DNA from: Scilla litardierei
Lineage: Eukaryota > Streptophyta > Magnoliopsida > Asparagales > Asparagaceae
Direction: 5' to 3'
Length of the DNA: 64,000 nucleotides
NCBI GenBank assembly: GCA_030789695.1
Contig: CM061134.1
Location: forward strand, 58,721,334-58,785,333
The notes beneath the pieces were generated by a model that saw nothing but the letters and a program-made list of their open reading frames with translations, did no database searches and was not told the origin of the DNA. The position numbers and the translations under genes are program-made. Of the stretch, positions 47,401 to 59,400 are shown piece by piece (the first letter of the stretch is position 1; the number at the start of each line of letters is the position of its first letter).

Positions 47401-50400
47401 TCTAATGCAGGCACGTAACTGGAAAGAATGTTGGTCTTCCCATGCTTATGTGGAGATCATTATAAGTCGGTGTATGATGTGTAAATACAAAATAACATGC
47501 GACCTATTCATGAAAAGATGAGTTAAAGTGAATCTAGAGTTGGCAGTGGCTTAATAGTAGGAGTTGTCTAAAATGATTTTTTAACAAGTGATAGCTAATC
47601 ATTTAATGTAGGAAATGATTATTAATGCCATGCTGAACTATTCTTGGTGAGAAGGTTCATTTTATTGTCCTGAGATTTGATTTGAAAAGATTTTTTTATT
47701 AAAAATGGTTAAGTGCACTATTTACTTATTATTAATACAATTAGTTAATGAATGGTTGTTTTCTTACAAATTTCCACCAGTTAATTACTTGGGTAGTTCG
47801 TTCAATGGTCAAAAGGAGGTTTCTTGCAAAGCACATGAGCACTTTCAAGAATAATGGTTACAGAGAGTAGTTTATTGAAATACAGATAGTTTTCATAGCC
47901 AATCCCATTTTGATTGGAGAAGGCTTTGATGATAATGCCCAAGATGGCACGATGATATTGGCCTAAGGAGAATTCACAAGTTATTTGTCAAAACAATATC
48001 ATAAGCTTTGCAATATTCCTCGAGCTTTATCTATAAGAGTTGAACATCCAGCTTCTAGTTTCTTTCTCGTGCAAGCTTGATGAAGAATAAACAAGTCGAT
48101 CTGGGCATGTCATGTTATTGGTGTGTTTACTTAGAATCACGTATGACTTGAATGAGGTATTATCATATTAATGTGCATTCTTAAAAAACTCATTATAAGT
48201 TTCTGCTATCTATGTGAATATATGTTAAATGCATTATTTTTCCCATGTAATAATTCTGAAGTTATGACTTACAGTAATTGCATTGGAGAGGGTGTAAACC
48301 ATTCCCTTAAAATGGGCTAGAAGAATAAAATAAGAAGCTGACCTCCACAATTGGGCTGAGATTTGTTGGTTATGAGTTGGTTGCTTTTTAAAGAACTTGC
48401 GACACCATATGATTATTATGTTTTATATGGTCACTAGCATGCTTGTAATGTGTTCTGATCCTTAACATCTTTAATCCGACTTTCTACTTAATAGATTTAG
48501 TGGTCTTGATGTTACAGTATGGAGAAGTTGATATTGATGGTTCTTTGGTTGCTGCAAAGACTACGGGAGCTGAAGATATAATTATGCTTAATAACGGATG
48601 TCTTTGTTGCACTGTGAGAGGTGATCTTGTTCGCATGATTGCTGAACTGGTTGACAAGAAAAAAGGAAAATTTGATCATATAGTTATAGAAACTACTGGT
48701 AAGAAAATTTCTATTAGCATTTCTTTCCTCTTGAAATCTAATTTCCCTTTTAGGATAGCATCTTAATCTTTTTGGAACTTGATAATGATTTGACATAAGG
48801 AGCTACATTTTTAAACACTGTCCGTTTCCTCTTTCATTATCATTTTATGTGGATTTTGTACTTTGTGGTCATGTCATTGGTAATTTTGGGCACCGATGTA
48901 CTGGTCATGGACAAAAGGTAATGCTTGTCATTGAAGTAGATTCCTTGTGGATGACAGAAGCTTGAGATACAGTTTTCAATAATAATATGCTAATAGTGTG
49001 TTTTGTCAAATGTTATGGAACTGAAGTTTTGCTAATCTCATTTTAAGGGTAATACTTCTCTTTAGCACAGCTTTGTTGTGTCTCTGTCCTGAGCAAGATT
49101 GAAAGATGTAGCAGGAATGAATTGGTTTTGTCCGGGCAGTACCAAAATTCCAAAAGTGTCCTCCGTACTTGGTTTCTGCTAAGATGCTTGTCAATTAATC
49201 ACAAAGACTATGGCCAAACACAATGTGTCATATATAGAAACCCCCCAAAAAGACAACCTTCTGCCAAGGTTAAAACTTACAGCACGAGAAAACACAGATT
49301 TTACTATTTAATACTTTTAGGGTAGGGTTAACCTTTTTGCTAAAGGAAAGGAAGAAGTCGGTGATTATCTGTTGAATCGCCTTTGCACCATTCTGAGGTG
49401 TTATAATATAAAATCCTTCAACCCTCACCACAGCATCAGACTTTCTATGCATTGGCATGGGTCTTTGAAGCACGGATGGTTCAAAGTGAGCTATGTGTCT
49501 GGCACATATCCTTGACACTCTTGGGACACTTGTGGATGCGTATCGGACATGCTGGAGAGGTTCCAAGAAAACCAAAAAGTGCATGTTGGAGTCATTACTT
49601 CTAAATATCACGTGTCGGTAGGGGTGGGCAAAAAAACCGGTTCCGATTCAGAACCCGGTTCCGGACCCGAATCCGATTCCGAACATCCGGACAGTTCAAA
49701 ATCGGATTCGGATTCGGACCAAAAATTATAAACCGAATTAATTCGGAATCGGTAAGCGGAACAACCTCTAAGAACCCGAATCCGATCCGAATCCGAAACT
49801 AAGGGAGTACAATGGACTTTAGGAAGTGATACTGCTACGGGAAACCAACCAAACCAATTTAAACTAAAACAAATTCCTAAATCCAACCGATGTGGGACTA
49901 TTTCTGCCCAATTCAATGTGGGAACTCTCATTTGTCGAACATCAATTGGATGAAGAATTAAATTTGCTTCATATTAGTGCGTTTTCAGCCCAAGTAAATT
50001 GTCTAGTCGCTCGCGAACAGGCTCGTTGAATTGATTTGTGAACAAATCTGAACAGCTCTTAGTTTTAGAAGAGAAGATCAAGAAATTTCTGGAACAAATT
50101 GAAGCACTCGGTGAAGCTGGGAAGGTGGATGAAGCAGAGGCATTAACGAGGAAGGTGGTTTACAATACACTCATTGTATATTTATTTGTTAGTTCAGTTC
50201 AAAATAATGGAATCTTAATTTAGAAAGTGGGAACCTGTTGTAGGTGGATATCTTTGTGAGACATGTGGTTCATTCTTGGTAGCAAAAGAATGCTAATTTA
50301 ACCATCAATTAAAACTTGGTGCAGATTTGACCGAGTGTTGCATGATTCTAAGCCTCCTGTATTCAAATGGACTGGGACTGCATGTAAAATATATGAACTC

Positions 50401-53400
50401 AATTTACTTGCGTGCTGATAAGGTCATATTTTTGCAATGCTTTTACTTTGTATTGTTGTTGAAACCCCTTTGATTTGAAGGGCCAAAAGCAACAGTTTAG
50501 AGATAACAATCTGAAGGATGAGGAGCCTGATGAGAGGCCACATGGCTAAGGAACAGCTGCAAGAAGTCGCATCTTGTAGTCCATTGCAATCAGGCCTGTC
50601 GAAGCATTCAATAGACAATCTATCGACATGTAATTCGCAAGGAACCAAGTCTGGTTCAAAGAGTGATCTCACAATTGTCCCACATCGGTCGTAAATCCAA
50701 GTAAACCTAGTTTATATTAGGACCGCAAACTCAGCCTATCGAAATTGTTAGTTGTGACGCCTCCACTCTGGGTCGAATATCAAATTGTTTCGAAATTCCG
50801 GGTTCCGATGTTCACACCCGATTTCAAATTGGTTCCGATTTTTCGGGTTCCGATATATCGGAATCGGATGCGGGCAAAGTTTTATCCGTCCGAATTAAAT
50901 CGGATCGGATTTGGTTTTCAAAAAAAATTCGGGTATTATCCGATGCCCACCCCTACGTGTCGGACATGAGCCGTGTATCTCTTAAACAAAGATATGCAGC
51001 CATTGGCATAGGAGGAATACTATGGTAGCAGAACCTGAATGCCTTATAATCATATGAGTGGCTCTATGCTTTATAGGCTATTATAAAGTGAGGTGTTGTC
51101 TTGGAGCTTCATATTTAATGTTTGGGTTAGTTACTCGATTAGAAACAAGGGGTTTGAATCTTTCAGATTTTATTTCACCTTTATTTTTTTTTTGCGTTGA
51201 AAGAAATTCTCAAATCACTATTGGTTTTGATGTATTGCACACGGAGATGCTTTAGTAATCATATGCATATGTGCTTTGATAGTCAAATTGCCTTGTATCA
51301 CACTTGATTTTTTGAGTGGTTTCAGGACAATGACCCGTCTACCACACTGCTTAAAAACAGTAGGCAGTAAAGGCCTAAAAGACACAAGCACCCTCATTGC
51401 AGTTTCCCTCTCATTGTCCATGCTTTGTAGGCAGGGGGTCTAATATGGTATCAGACTCTCAGATTCAAGAGTTCACAGATTAGCCAGCAATTTAAACATA
51501 TGCTTGTTTATCCCTACCTATTCTGCCTTTTCAAACAAGTCATGTTTATGTGGATGTTTTGCCTTATTGTGTAAGGGCCTGCCACCTCAGTGAGACAGTG
51601 TGTTAAGTGGTAAGTTTGCTTGATGTAAACCAACAGTTCCCAATCCACTAGCTGAAGTTTTTCGATGGTGTGGGTTTTTGACATGATTGAGCATGAACCT
51701 CCAAGTGCTGCTTATGTAAGTAGAGCCTAGCTAGGCGGATGCTGTAGAAATCCTTTCTAGATGACTGGTCCCATTTGGACTGACTTTGGATGTTTTCCTG
51801 AATTTGTGTGTCCGGAGAGAGGGCTGGCATATGCTGTATACTTATTTTCATATTTATGATGGTACTTCTATTTTCTGTCTTTATATATAATTCTAAGGGT
51901 TATCAATGGGGGTACAAAGACTGGTATTTCAATAGTAAATTACTTTGATTTTGTTTTAGAACTGAATTATACATCACAGATTGTGGAAAATTTAGACATC
52001 TGCTTCTGAATGTTTTCTTAGATCAAAATTTGTTCATTTGTTTGCACCAGCTTCTCCCAAGACCCATTACTTAGAAACTTAAGATCTCTGGATTGAATCT
52101 TGAATCTTAAAACATATATCACTGTCCCCAAAAATTTGAACTTACAGAATATCCAAATGTTATAAAATTTGTCACCTAAAATCCCCAATGGTCACAACAT
52201 ATTTTTTAATGTGTTTCTTAGATCTAGAAGTTGAAGATTTCCTTTAATTATATATAAGATAAAGGTGACCCTACAAAATTTCAAGCAATAATCATCGAAA
52301 GAAGTCTCAGAAAACTCTCTATAATATTTTAAAAAACCAAATGTCTGAATAAAATTAGGAATGTGTTGAGAGTTGGAAGAACTAGCTAATGGTCTAAGCC
52401 ATAGCCATACTTATATTCATTCATATATGGGTTACATCATCTACAACCCAAGGGACACCCACTACTAAGTGGGTGTAATGGTGGATGGTTAGTGGGTAGA
52501 GACCAGAGGTCTCCCCCATTCATAACACTCCCTCCATCCTTCCATTCTTAGCATATGAATTCTTCAGGATCCAATACGCTAATGTGGGGTGGATGCTGCT
52601 GGATCCAGAGTTACCGTGTTTGCCTCGTTAAAATCTTAGCTGTGGAAAACCCAGTGAGAAAAACAATCAGCTTAAGGAAAAAGAGTACGATACACAAGTG
52701 ACTCCCCCTGATCCGTACAAGCTTCAGGCTTGTAGGTCTTTCAGCTGTTTCATCCCTATATCTTTTATAGGCTTTCTGAAAGTATATTTAGGCAATGCCT
52801 TAGTAAACAGATCAACTAAATTTTTACAAGACTGAATTTACCGTACTTCAATCTGCTTCTGCTCTTCTAGCTCGTGCGTCCAGAAGAACTTGGAAGAAAT
52901 GTGCTTCGTTCTGTCGCCCTTGATGTAACCAGCTTGTAGTTGAGCTATACAAGTTGCATTATCTTCAAATAAAGTGGTTGGCTCAAGTTCGTGCGTCTTC
53001 AGACCGGTCGTCACTAGAATGTGATGGATGCCTGAACAAAGGCAGCCACATTCTTGCTAGCTTCATGGATCGCCAAGAGCTCTGAGTGGTTGGATGAGAC
53101 TGATGTGGTGGTCTGCTTCACAGATTTCCAGGAGATGGTCTTACCATCGTAGGTGAACACGAAACCAATTTGTGATTTCTCGGTGTGTGGATTAGACATG
53201 TAACCTGCATCTACATAACCAATCAAAGTGGAAGATCCATCTTTCAGGAAGTATAATCACAGGTTAATCGACCCTTGGAGGCAGCACAGAAGCTACTTAA
53301 CTCCGTTCTAGTGGCACTTTGTGGGTGCTGAACTGTATCTGATTGGTAGGTCGACTGTGAACGCTATGTCGGGACGCGTGCAGTTTGCCAGATATAGAAG

Positions 53401-56400
53401 TGCTCCAATGACATTAAGGTAAGGTACTCCAGGAAGTAATGTTTCCTCCCCATCTTCCAGCGACCGGAAGGGGTTCTTATGTATATCCAAAGATCTAACG
53501 ATCATTGGTGTACTTAGAGGATGGCTCTTATCCATATGGAAATTTTTGAGTAATTTCATTGTGTATGTGGATTGGTGTAACAGGATTCCTCCGATGAGGT
53601 GTTCTATCTGTAAGCCAAGATAATATTTAGTCTTGCCTAGGTCTTTCATTTCAAACGTTAGTTTAAGGCTTACAGATATATCATCAATCTCTGCAGGAGA
53701 TCCGATGAGGTTTAAGTCGTCTACATAGACGACTATTAATACGAATCTTGTTTACGTGATTTTAATGAAAATACACAGGTAGACTTCATTATTGGTGAAA
53801 CCTTGTTGAACAAGGAATTTACTCAGTCTGTTATATTACATTTTTCCTGATTACTTAAGACCATATAATGATCTTCGAAGCTTAACAAAATAGACGTCCC
53901 GAGGTCTATCTTTTATTTTTGTTGGTATTTTGAAACCATCTGGAAGTTTCATATAGATATCTTTATCTATATTGCCATATAGATATGCAGTCACAACGTC
54001 CATGAGCTGCATTTCTAGGCCTTCCATTGATGTTAAGATTATTATGAATTGAAATGTGATCGCATCCATAACCGGGGAATATGTATCTTCATAATCTATC
54101 CCCGGTCGTTGGAAAAATCCCTGAGCTACAAGCCGTGCTTTGTAGCGTATGATTTAATTATTCTTATTTCTTTTCCTTATGAATACCCACTTGTATTCCA
54201 CAGGTTTTACACCTCTTGGTGTCTGGACTACTAGTCTAAAGACTTTGCGTTTTAAGAGTGAGTCCAGCTCTACTCCTATTGACTCATTCCACTTTGGCCA
54301 ATCATCTATGCGTTTGCATTCAGCTAGAGATCTTGGATCGATATCATCGTCACATTGAGCGACGTGAACAGCAATATCGAACGCGAAGTCGATGACGACG
54401 ACAATGCTTTTTTCTGTCCAGTACCTCCCCAGTACGTACGAAATTTAATGATATTTCTCCTATATTGTCCTCTTCGGGGGACTGAAGGAGGGAAGAGGTT
54501 ACTGGTCTGAGCTCAGCATCCTGTGGTAAGATATTCGTTATTTCTCCAGGTATTTTCCTCTTGCGAAGGAATTTATCCTTGTAGCTAGGCGGTCGTCCTT
54601 TTTTATTTGAGGTACGGCCGATTTCGCTGCCGGTGGATTGCACCCATCTTTGGGGATGTTAATCCTAACTGGCATACTGGCAGCAGGGACGTGTGATCTG
54701 ATAATTTTCTGGTTATCAATGAATTTGTCCGGAAGTAAATGTACTGTATTTTGATGTGAAAGATCTTCATGATCTCATCTTCATACAGATTAGTACGCGG
54801 ATCATAAAGAGACAATCTTAGTGTCCCAAGAAATGGTCGCTGAAGCTTCAGGCTTCTTGGTTTGTGAGCCAAGTTTAGGAAACGAATTTTCGCCAAACTC
54901 ACAATCTTCAAGATGAGCCTTAAACGCGTCGCCTGTGAGGAGCTCAAGGTATCTAATAATGGAGGGTGAATCATACCCTACGTAGATACCAAGACAGCGT
55001 TGAGGACCCATTTTAATCCTCTGTGGAGGTGCTATGGGAACATAGATTGCATAACCGAAAACTCTCAAGTGAGAAATATTGGGAGGTGCACCATATGGCT
55101 GCAGCGACGATAAAATATGACCACCAAAGGGTCGTATTCTGATAAGCGAAGCGGCATGCAAAATGGCATGTCCCTATGCATCCACAGGCAACTGTGATTG
55201 CATTAGCAATGGACGAGCAATCCATTGCAGTCTCTTTATAAGAGACTCAGCTAACCCATTTTGGGTGTGAACATGAGCGACTAGATGTTCAACTTCAATG
55301 CCAGTTGCTTGGCAGTAGTCTTGAAAGACTTGTGAAGTGAATTTTCCAGCATTGTCCAGACGTATTTTTTAATCTGGTTATCTGGAAAATGTGCCCATAA
55401 CTTTATTATTTGTGCCAATAACTTTGGAATAGCTAGGTTACGGGTGGACAAAAGACACACAAACGACTATTTTGAAGATGCTTCTATTAGTACCATAAAG
55501 TACCAAAATGGACCACTTGATGGGTGAATTGGTCCACAAATGTCTCCATGTATTCTCTCCAAGAAGCTAGGAGACTCAAACCCCACTTTTAGGTTGGATG
55601 GTCTTGTGATTAGTTTACCTTTATAACAGGGGGATAAGGAAAATCACCCTGTTGAAGAATCTTCAGGTTCTTCAAATTGTGTCCAAGGGATTTGGAGATG
55701 ACGCGGTGCATCATAACTGATCTTGGGTGACCTAGTCTATAATGCCATAGACTGAATTTTGGTAATGTAGCACACTGCTGGTGCATCATCAGATTAGCTT
55801 CTATAGGTTGGATGTAAGTTTGATAAAGGCCCGACGGGAGTCCTTTAAAACGTTCTAGGATGGTTTTGATACCATCCTTATGACGAGTAACATACAAATA
55901 TTCAACGCTATTGAAATCGTTACTTTCCAAGTGATATCCGTTTAAACGGATGTCGTTGAAACTTAGTAGATTTCTGTTTGATTTTGGAGAAAATAAAGCA
56001 TCTTTTATTATAACTTGCGTTTGGGTTGGGAGCAATACAATTGCTTCACCTAATCCTTGTATTATATTATATAGTCTCGAAATTGTAGTGACGGGATTAT
56101 TATAATTAATAATGCTATTAAAATAGCATCTATCTCGAAGGATCGTGTGCGTGGAGGCACTGTCCACTAGGCATTCACACTTCCTCTCTAGAAAAGAATG
56201 TAAAAACTTTTATGAAAAGGAAAACTACAATCGATTCATAATTAAGATAAAAGAAGTACATGGACATAATAGAAGATTCATGAAACATAAATGAAAAAGC
56301 TTAAAAGATAACTAAAATAGCTTCAGTCTATGAGGTCGTCATTCTCGAAATCCTCGGGGGTGAACCGAGTTGGAGTCTGTATATCCACCAGATTTGTCTC

Positions 56401-59400
56401 AGCGGAAGGCTTTAGGCGTGCCTTATACAAATCTTGGAGGTGGCATGGAGTACGACAGACCATGGACCAATGTCCAGTCATGTCACATCTGTGGCATTTG
56501 TCTTCCGAGTTTTTCTTGGGAGCAGACGTCTGGCCACAGGTATTCCTCTTCCACATATTCTTCTTCTTTTCCTCATTATTGTTGTTCTGGGGGGAGCTCT
56601 GGTCTGCTTCTTTGCAGCTTTCCCCTTGTTGAATCTGCCTTTGGGATTGTTCTTCATTTTCTGGGAAGAAACTTTGTAAGCCTCAGGGAGAGGAGCAGAG
56701 ACAGTAGGGCGTATGTTATGAGTGGCCAGTTGGAGGTCTCTGTTCTGCTCTGCCATAAGAAGGCATGTGAGTAACTCAGAGTACCTCGTGAACTTGCGTT
56801 CACGATACTGTTGCATGATAATAGCATCCTTCTCATGGAAGGATGTATATGTTCTCTCAAGCATACGGGTATCCGAGATTTCTTCACCACACAACTTCAG
56901 GCGTGAGGTGATGTTATGGAGAGCCGAGTTATACTCAGCTACGGACTTGAAGTCCTGAAGTCGGAGATTCTCCCACTTATAACGTGCACGAGGGAGGATC
57001 ACATCTTTCTGATGTTTGTAACTGTCCTAAAGTGATGTCCACAATTCATGAGGGTCTTCCACTGTTAGATACTCAGCCTTTAGGGTCCGATCAATATGTC
57101 TCCTGATATAGATAATGGCTTTCGCCTTCTCTATATCTGAGACTTTAATAGTAGAAGTCCCTTCACCAGATGCCACAAGCATAGCTGGAGCTTGAATTGT
57201 GAGACTTAGGACCTGTGAGCGCAGGTGGAACTTCAGGTCCAGCTGCCAGCTCAAGTAATTTTTGCTAGCCGCATCGAGAACATCAAAATCGACGCTCGCA
57301 ATCTGTGCCATTTATCTAAGCATGAAATAAGCATGAAATAATTATTTTAAAAAACTAAAACATGCATAATAGTAAAATAAATTAGTTGTGGGGATCGGCC
57401 AGTCACCACCAAAAATAATAAAAGTCCAAAGGCCATAATACAATCCGAAGTACGAAAAATTTAAAAGTACAATTTGGAAACCTTTAGGGGTCCCAGCATT
57501 AGCAATTTTGCCTCCGTCTTCAGGGTAAGTATCTCCGGGCTTTGGCTTTTACAATTAATTCCTCACTACATTTTCCCTCGAAAAAAAGAAAAAATGCGAG
57601 GAAAATAAATAGTGGTGACTAAAAACGGCCGATCCAAAAACCACAGCACAGTTTACTAACATTCAAGGCAGTTTATATAACATTCAAATAATTATGCAAC
57701 ATCACATGCATAAACAATTTAATTTATTCAACATCGCAAGCAATTTATTGGAGAAATATAAAATTTACGTTTAATAATTACTTGGACTACGAGGAAACGT
57801 TATTACCCGTTAGGTTAGGTAACTAACGATAGAGCGGTCTCAGGATCCTTGTAATTATTAAATCGTGAATCAATAATTAATTTAATCCAATTTTTATAAA
57901 TTGCAAGATGTTGAAATTAACAAAAAATGGACCAATTTGCCACATCTCAATTATCCAGAACTTTTCAGATTTTTATACTAATTTTCTGGTTTTTTTGATA
58001 TTTATCCAAATTTAATTGCTTTTTTCTGATTTAAATATATATTTAAAACAGAATTATGATATACCCCATTTATTTATAAAAAGCCTATGGGCCTGAAGCC
58101 CCTTAGGCTTGCTGCGGGCTTCATGCCCAACAGCCAAAAATTTTATTTATATTATTATTTTTAATAAAGGGGTTAATGGACCACTAGCCCATTTGTTAAG
58201 TGCAGCCTTATATTACACTAACCTTAACCCTAGGGTTTAGGATCAGATTCAGCCCCAAAAGAATAAAAGAGGCCACCCCCTTAGGGAGGCTGCCATCATA
58301 GTGAGACCTCCCTTCAGGGGGTGGAGATCAGGCGAATGCCCCACTCCGCGGGGGGCGTTTGTGGTGGCACACGGGGAGGACCCCTCCGGACTGGGGGGAG
58401 GCGGCGCCTGCGGGAAGGCCCCCTGACTTGGGGGTTGCGCTGCTAGGAGGCCCTCCCGACAGGGGGGCTTCGGAAGGGTCCCCCCGGACTGGGGGGAGGC
58501 GCAGCGAGGAGGCCCCCCCCGACCGGGGGTGTTGTGCATCCGAAGGGCCCTCCGACCGGGGGGGGGGGGGGGGGCGCAAGGGAGGACCACCCCCCGACCG
58601 GGGGTGTTGTGCATCCGAAGGGCCCTCCGACCGGGGGGGGGGGTCGCAAGGGAGGACCACCCGACTGGGGGGGGTGGCGCTGTGGCAAGGCCCACCCCTA
58701 TGGGGGGCATGAAAGACCCCCCTTTTCCTGGGGGGGTTTCCGAAGCAAGGTCCCCCCGACGGGGGTTGGCGCCGATTAAAGACTCCACCTTCGGGGGTAC
58801 CGTTAAAGACTCCTCCTTCGGGGGGGTGGTGTGCCAGATCAAGGCCTCCCTTCAGGGGGGTTTTGGGATGAGGCCGGGAGGCCGCAGGCCGGGACGGAGA
58901 ACCGCTTCAGGCGGCGGATGATTATTTTTTTGATTTGTTATGTAATTTAAAGAGATATACATGAATATGTATGATCTAATTTGGTCCATGTAATTTGATC
59001 TAAACACAATGCATATATATAAACTATGTTTAGATATATGAGTTTTAGTATTTACCTCTAGATCCGTTAGATCTAGGGAAGATCGGAGAGCGAAAAATCC
59101 GCAGAAAATAATCCCGCTCCTTGAGGACGTAACAAAATCAGCGGCTACGCAAACGATCAAACTCCTTGCGATGTTGGCTAACGATCCGCCAACAGATATA
59201 AGATTCTTTCGCCTTTTTTGTTTATTGGAAAGAATTTTTGTAGAGAAAAATTTCTAGAGGCAATCGTGCATGATAACGTGTTGAGAGTTGGAAGAACTAC
59301 CTAATGGTCTAAGCCATAGCCATACTTATATTCATTCATATATGAGTTACATCATCTACACACCAAGGGATACCCACTACAAAGTGGGTGTAATGGTGGA

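Noticed and set aside
58256..58870. CRISPR-like regular palindromic repeats
   Set aside because: Units vary in sequence and spacing, there is no constant repeat with unique spacers, and the genome is a plant's.
58249..58921. Several overlapping ORFs of 80-197 codons on both strands rich in Pro/Gly/Arg
   Set aside because: They come from the C-run/G-run hairpin array, which keeps all frames open by composition. No domain or start context supports a protein.
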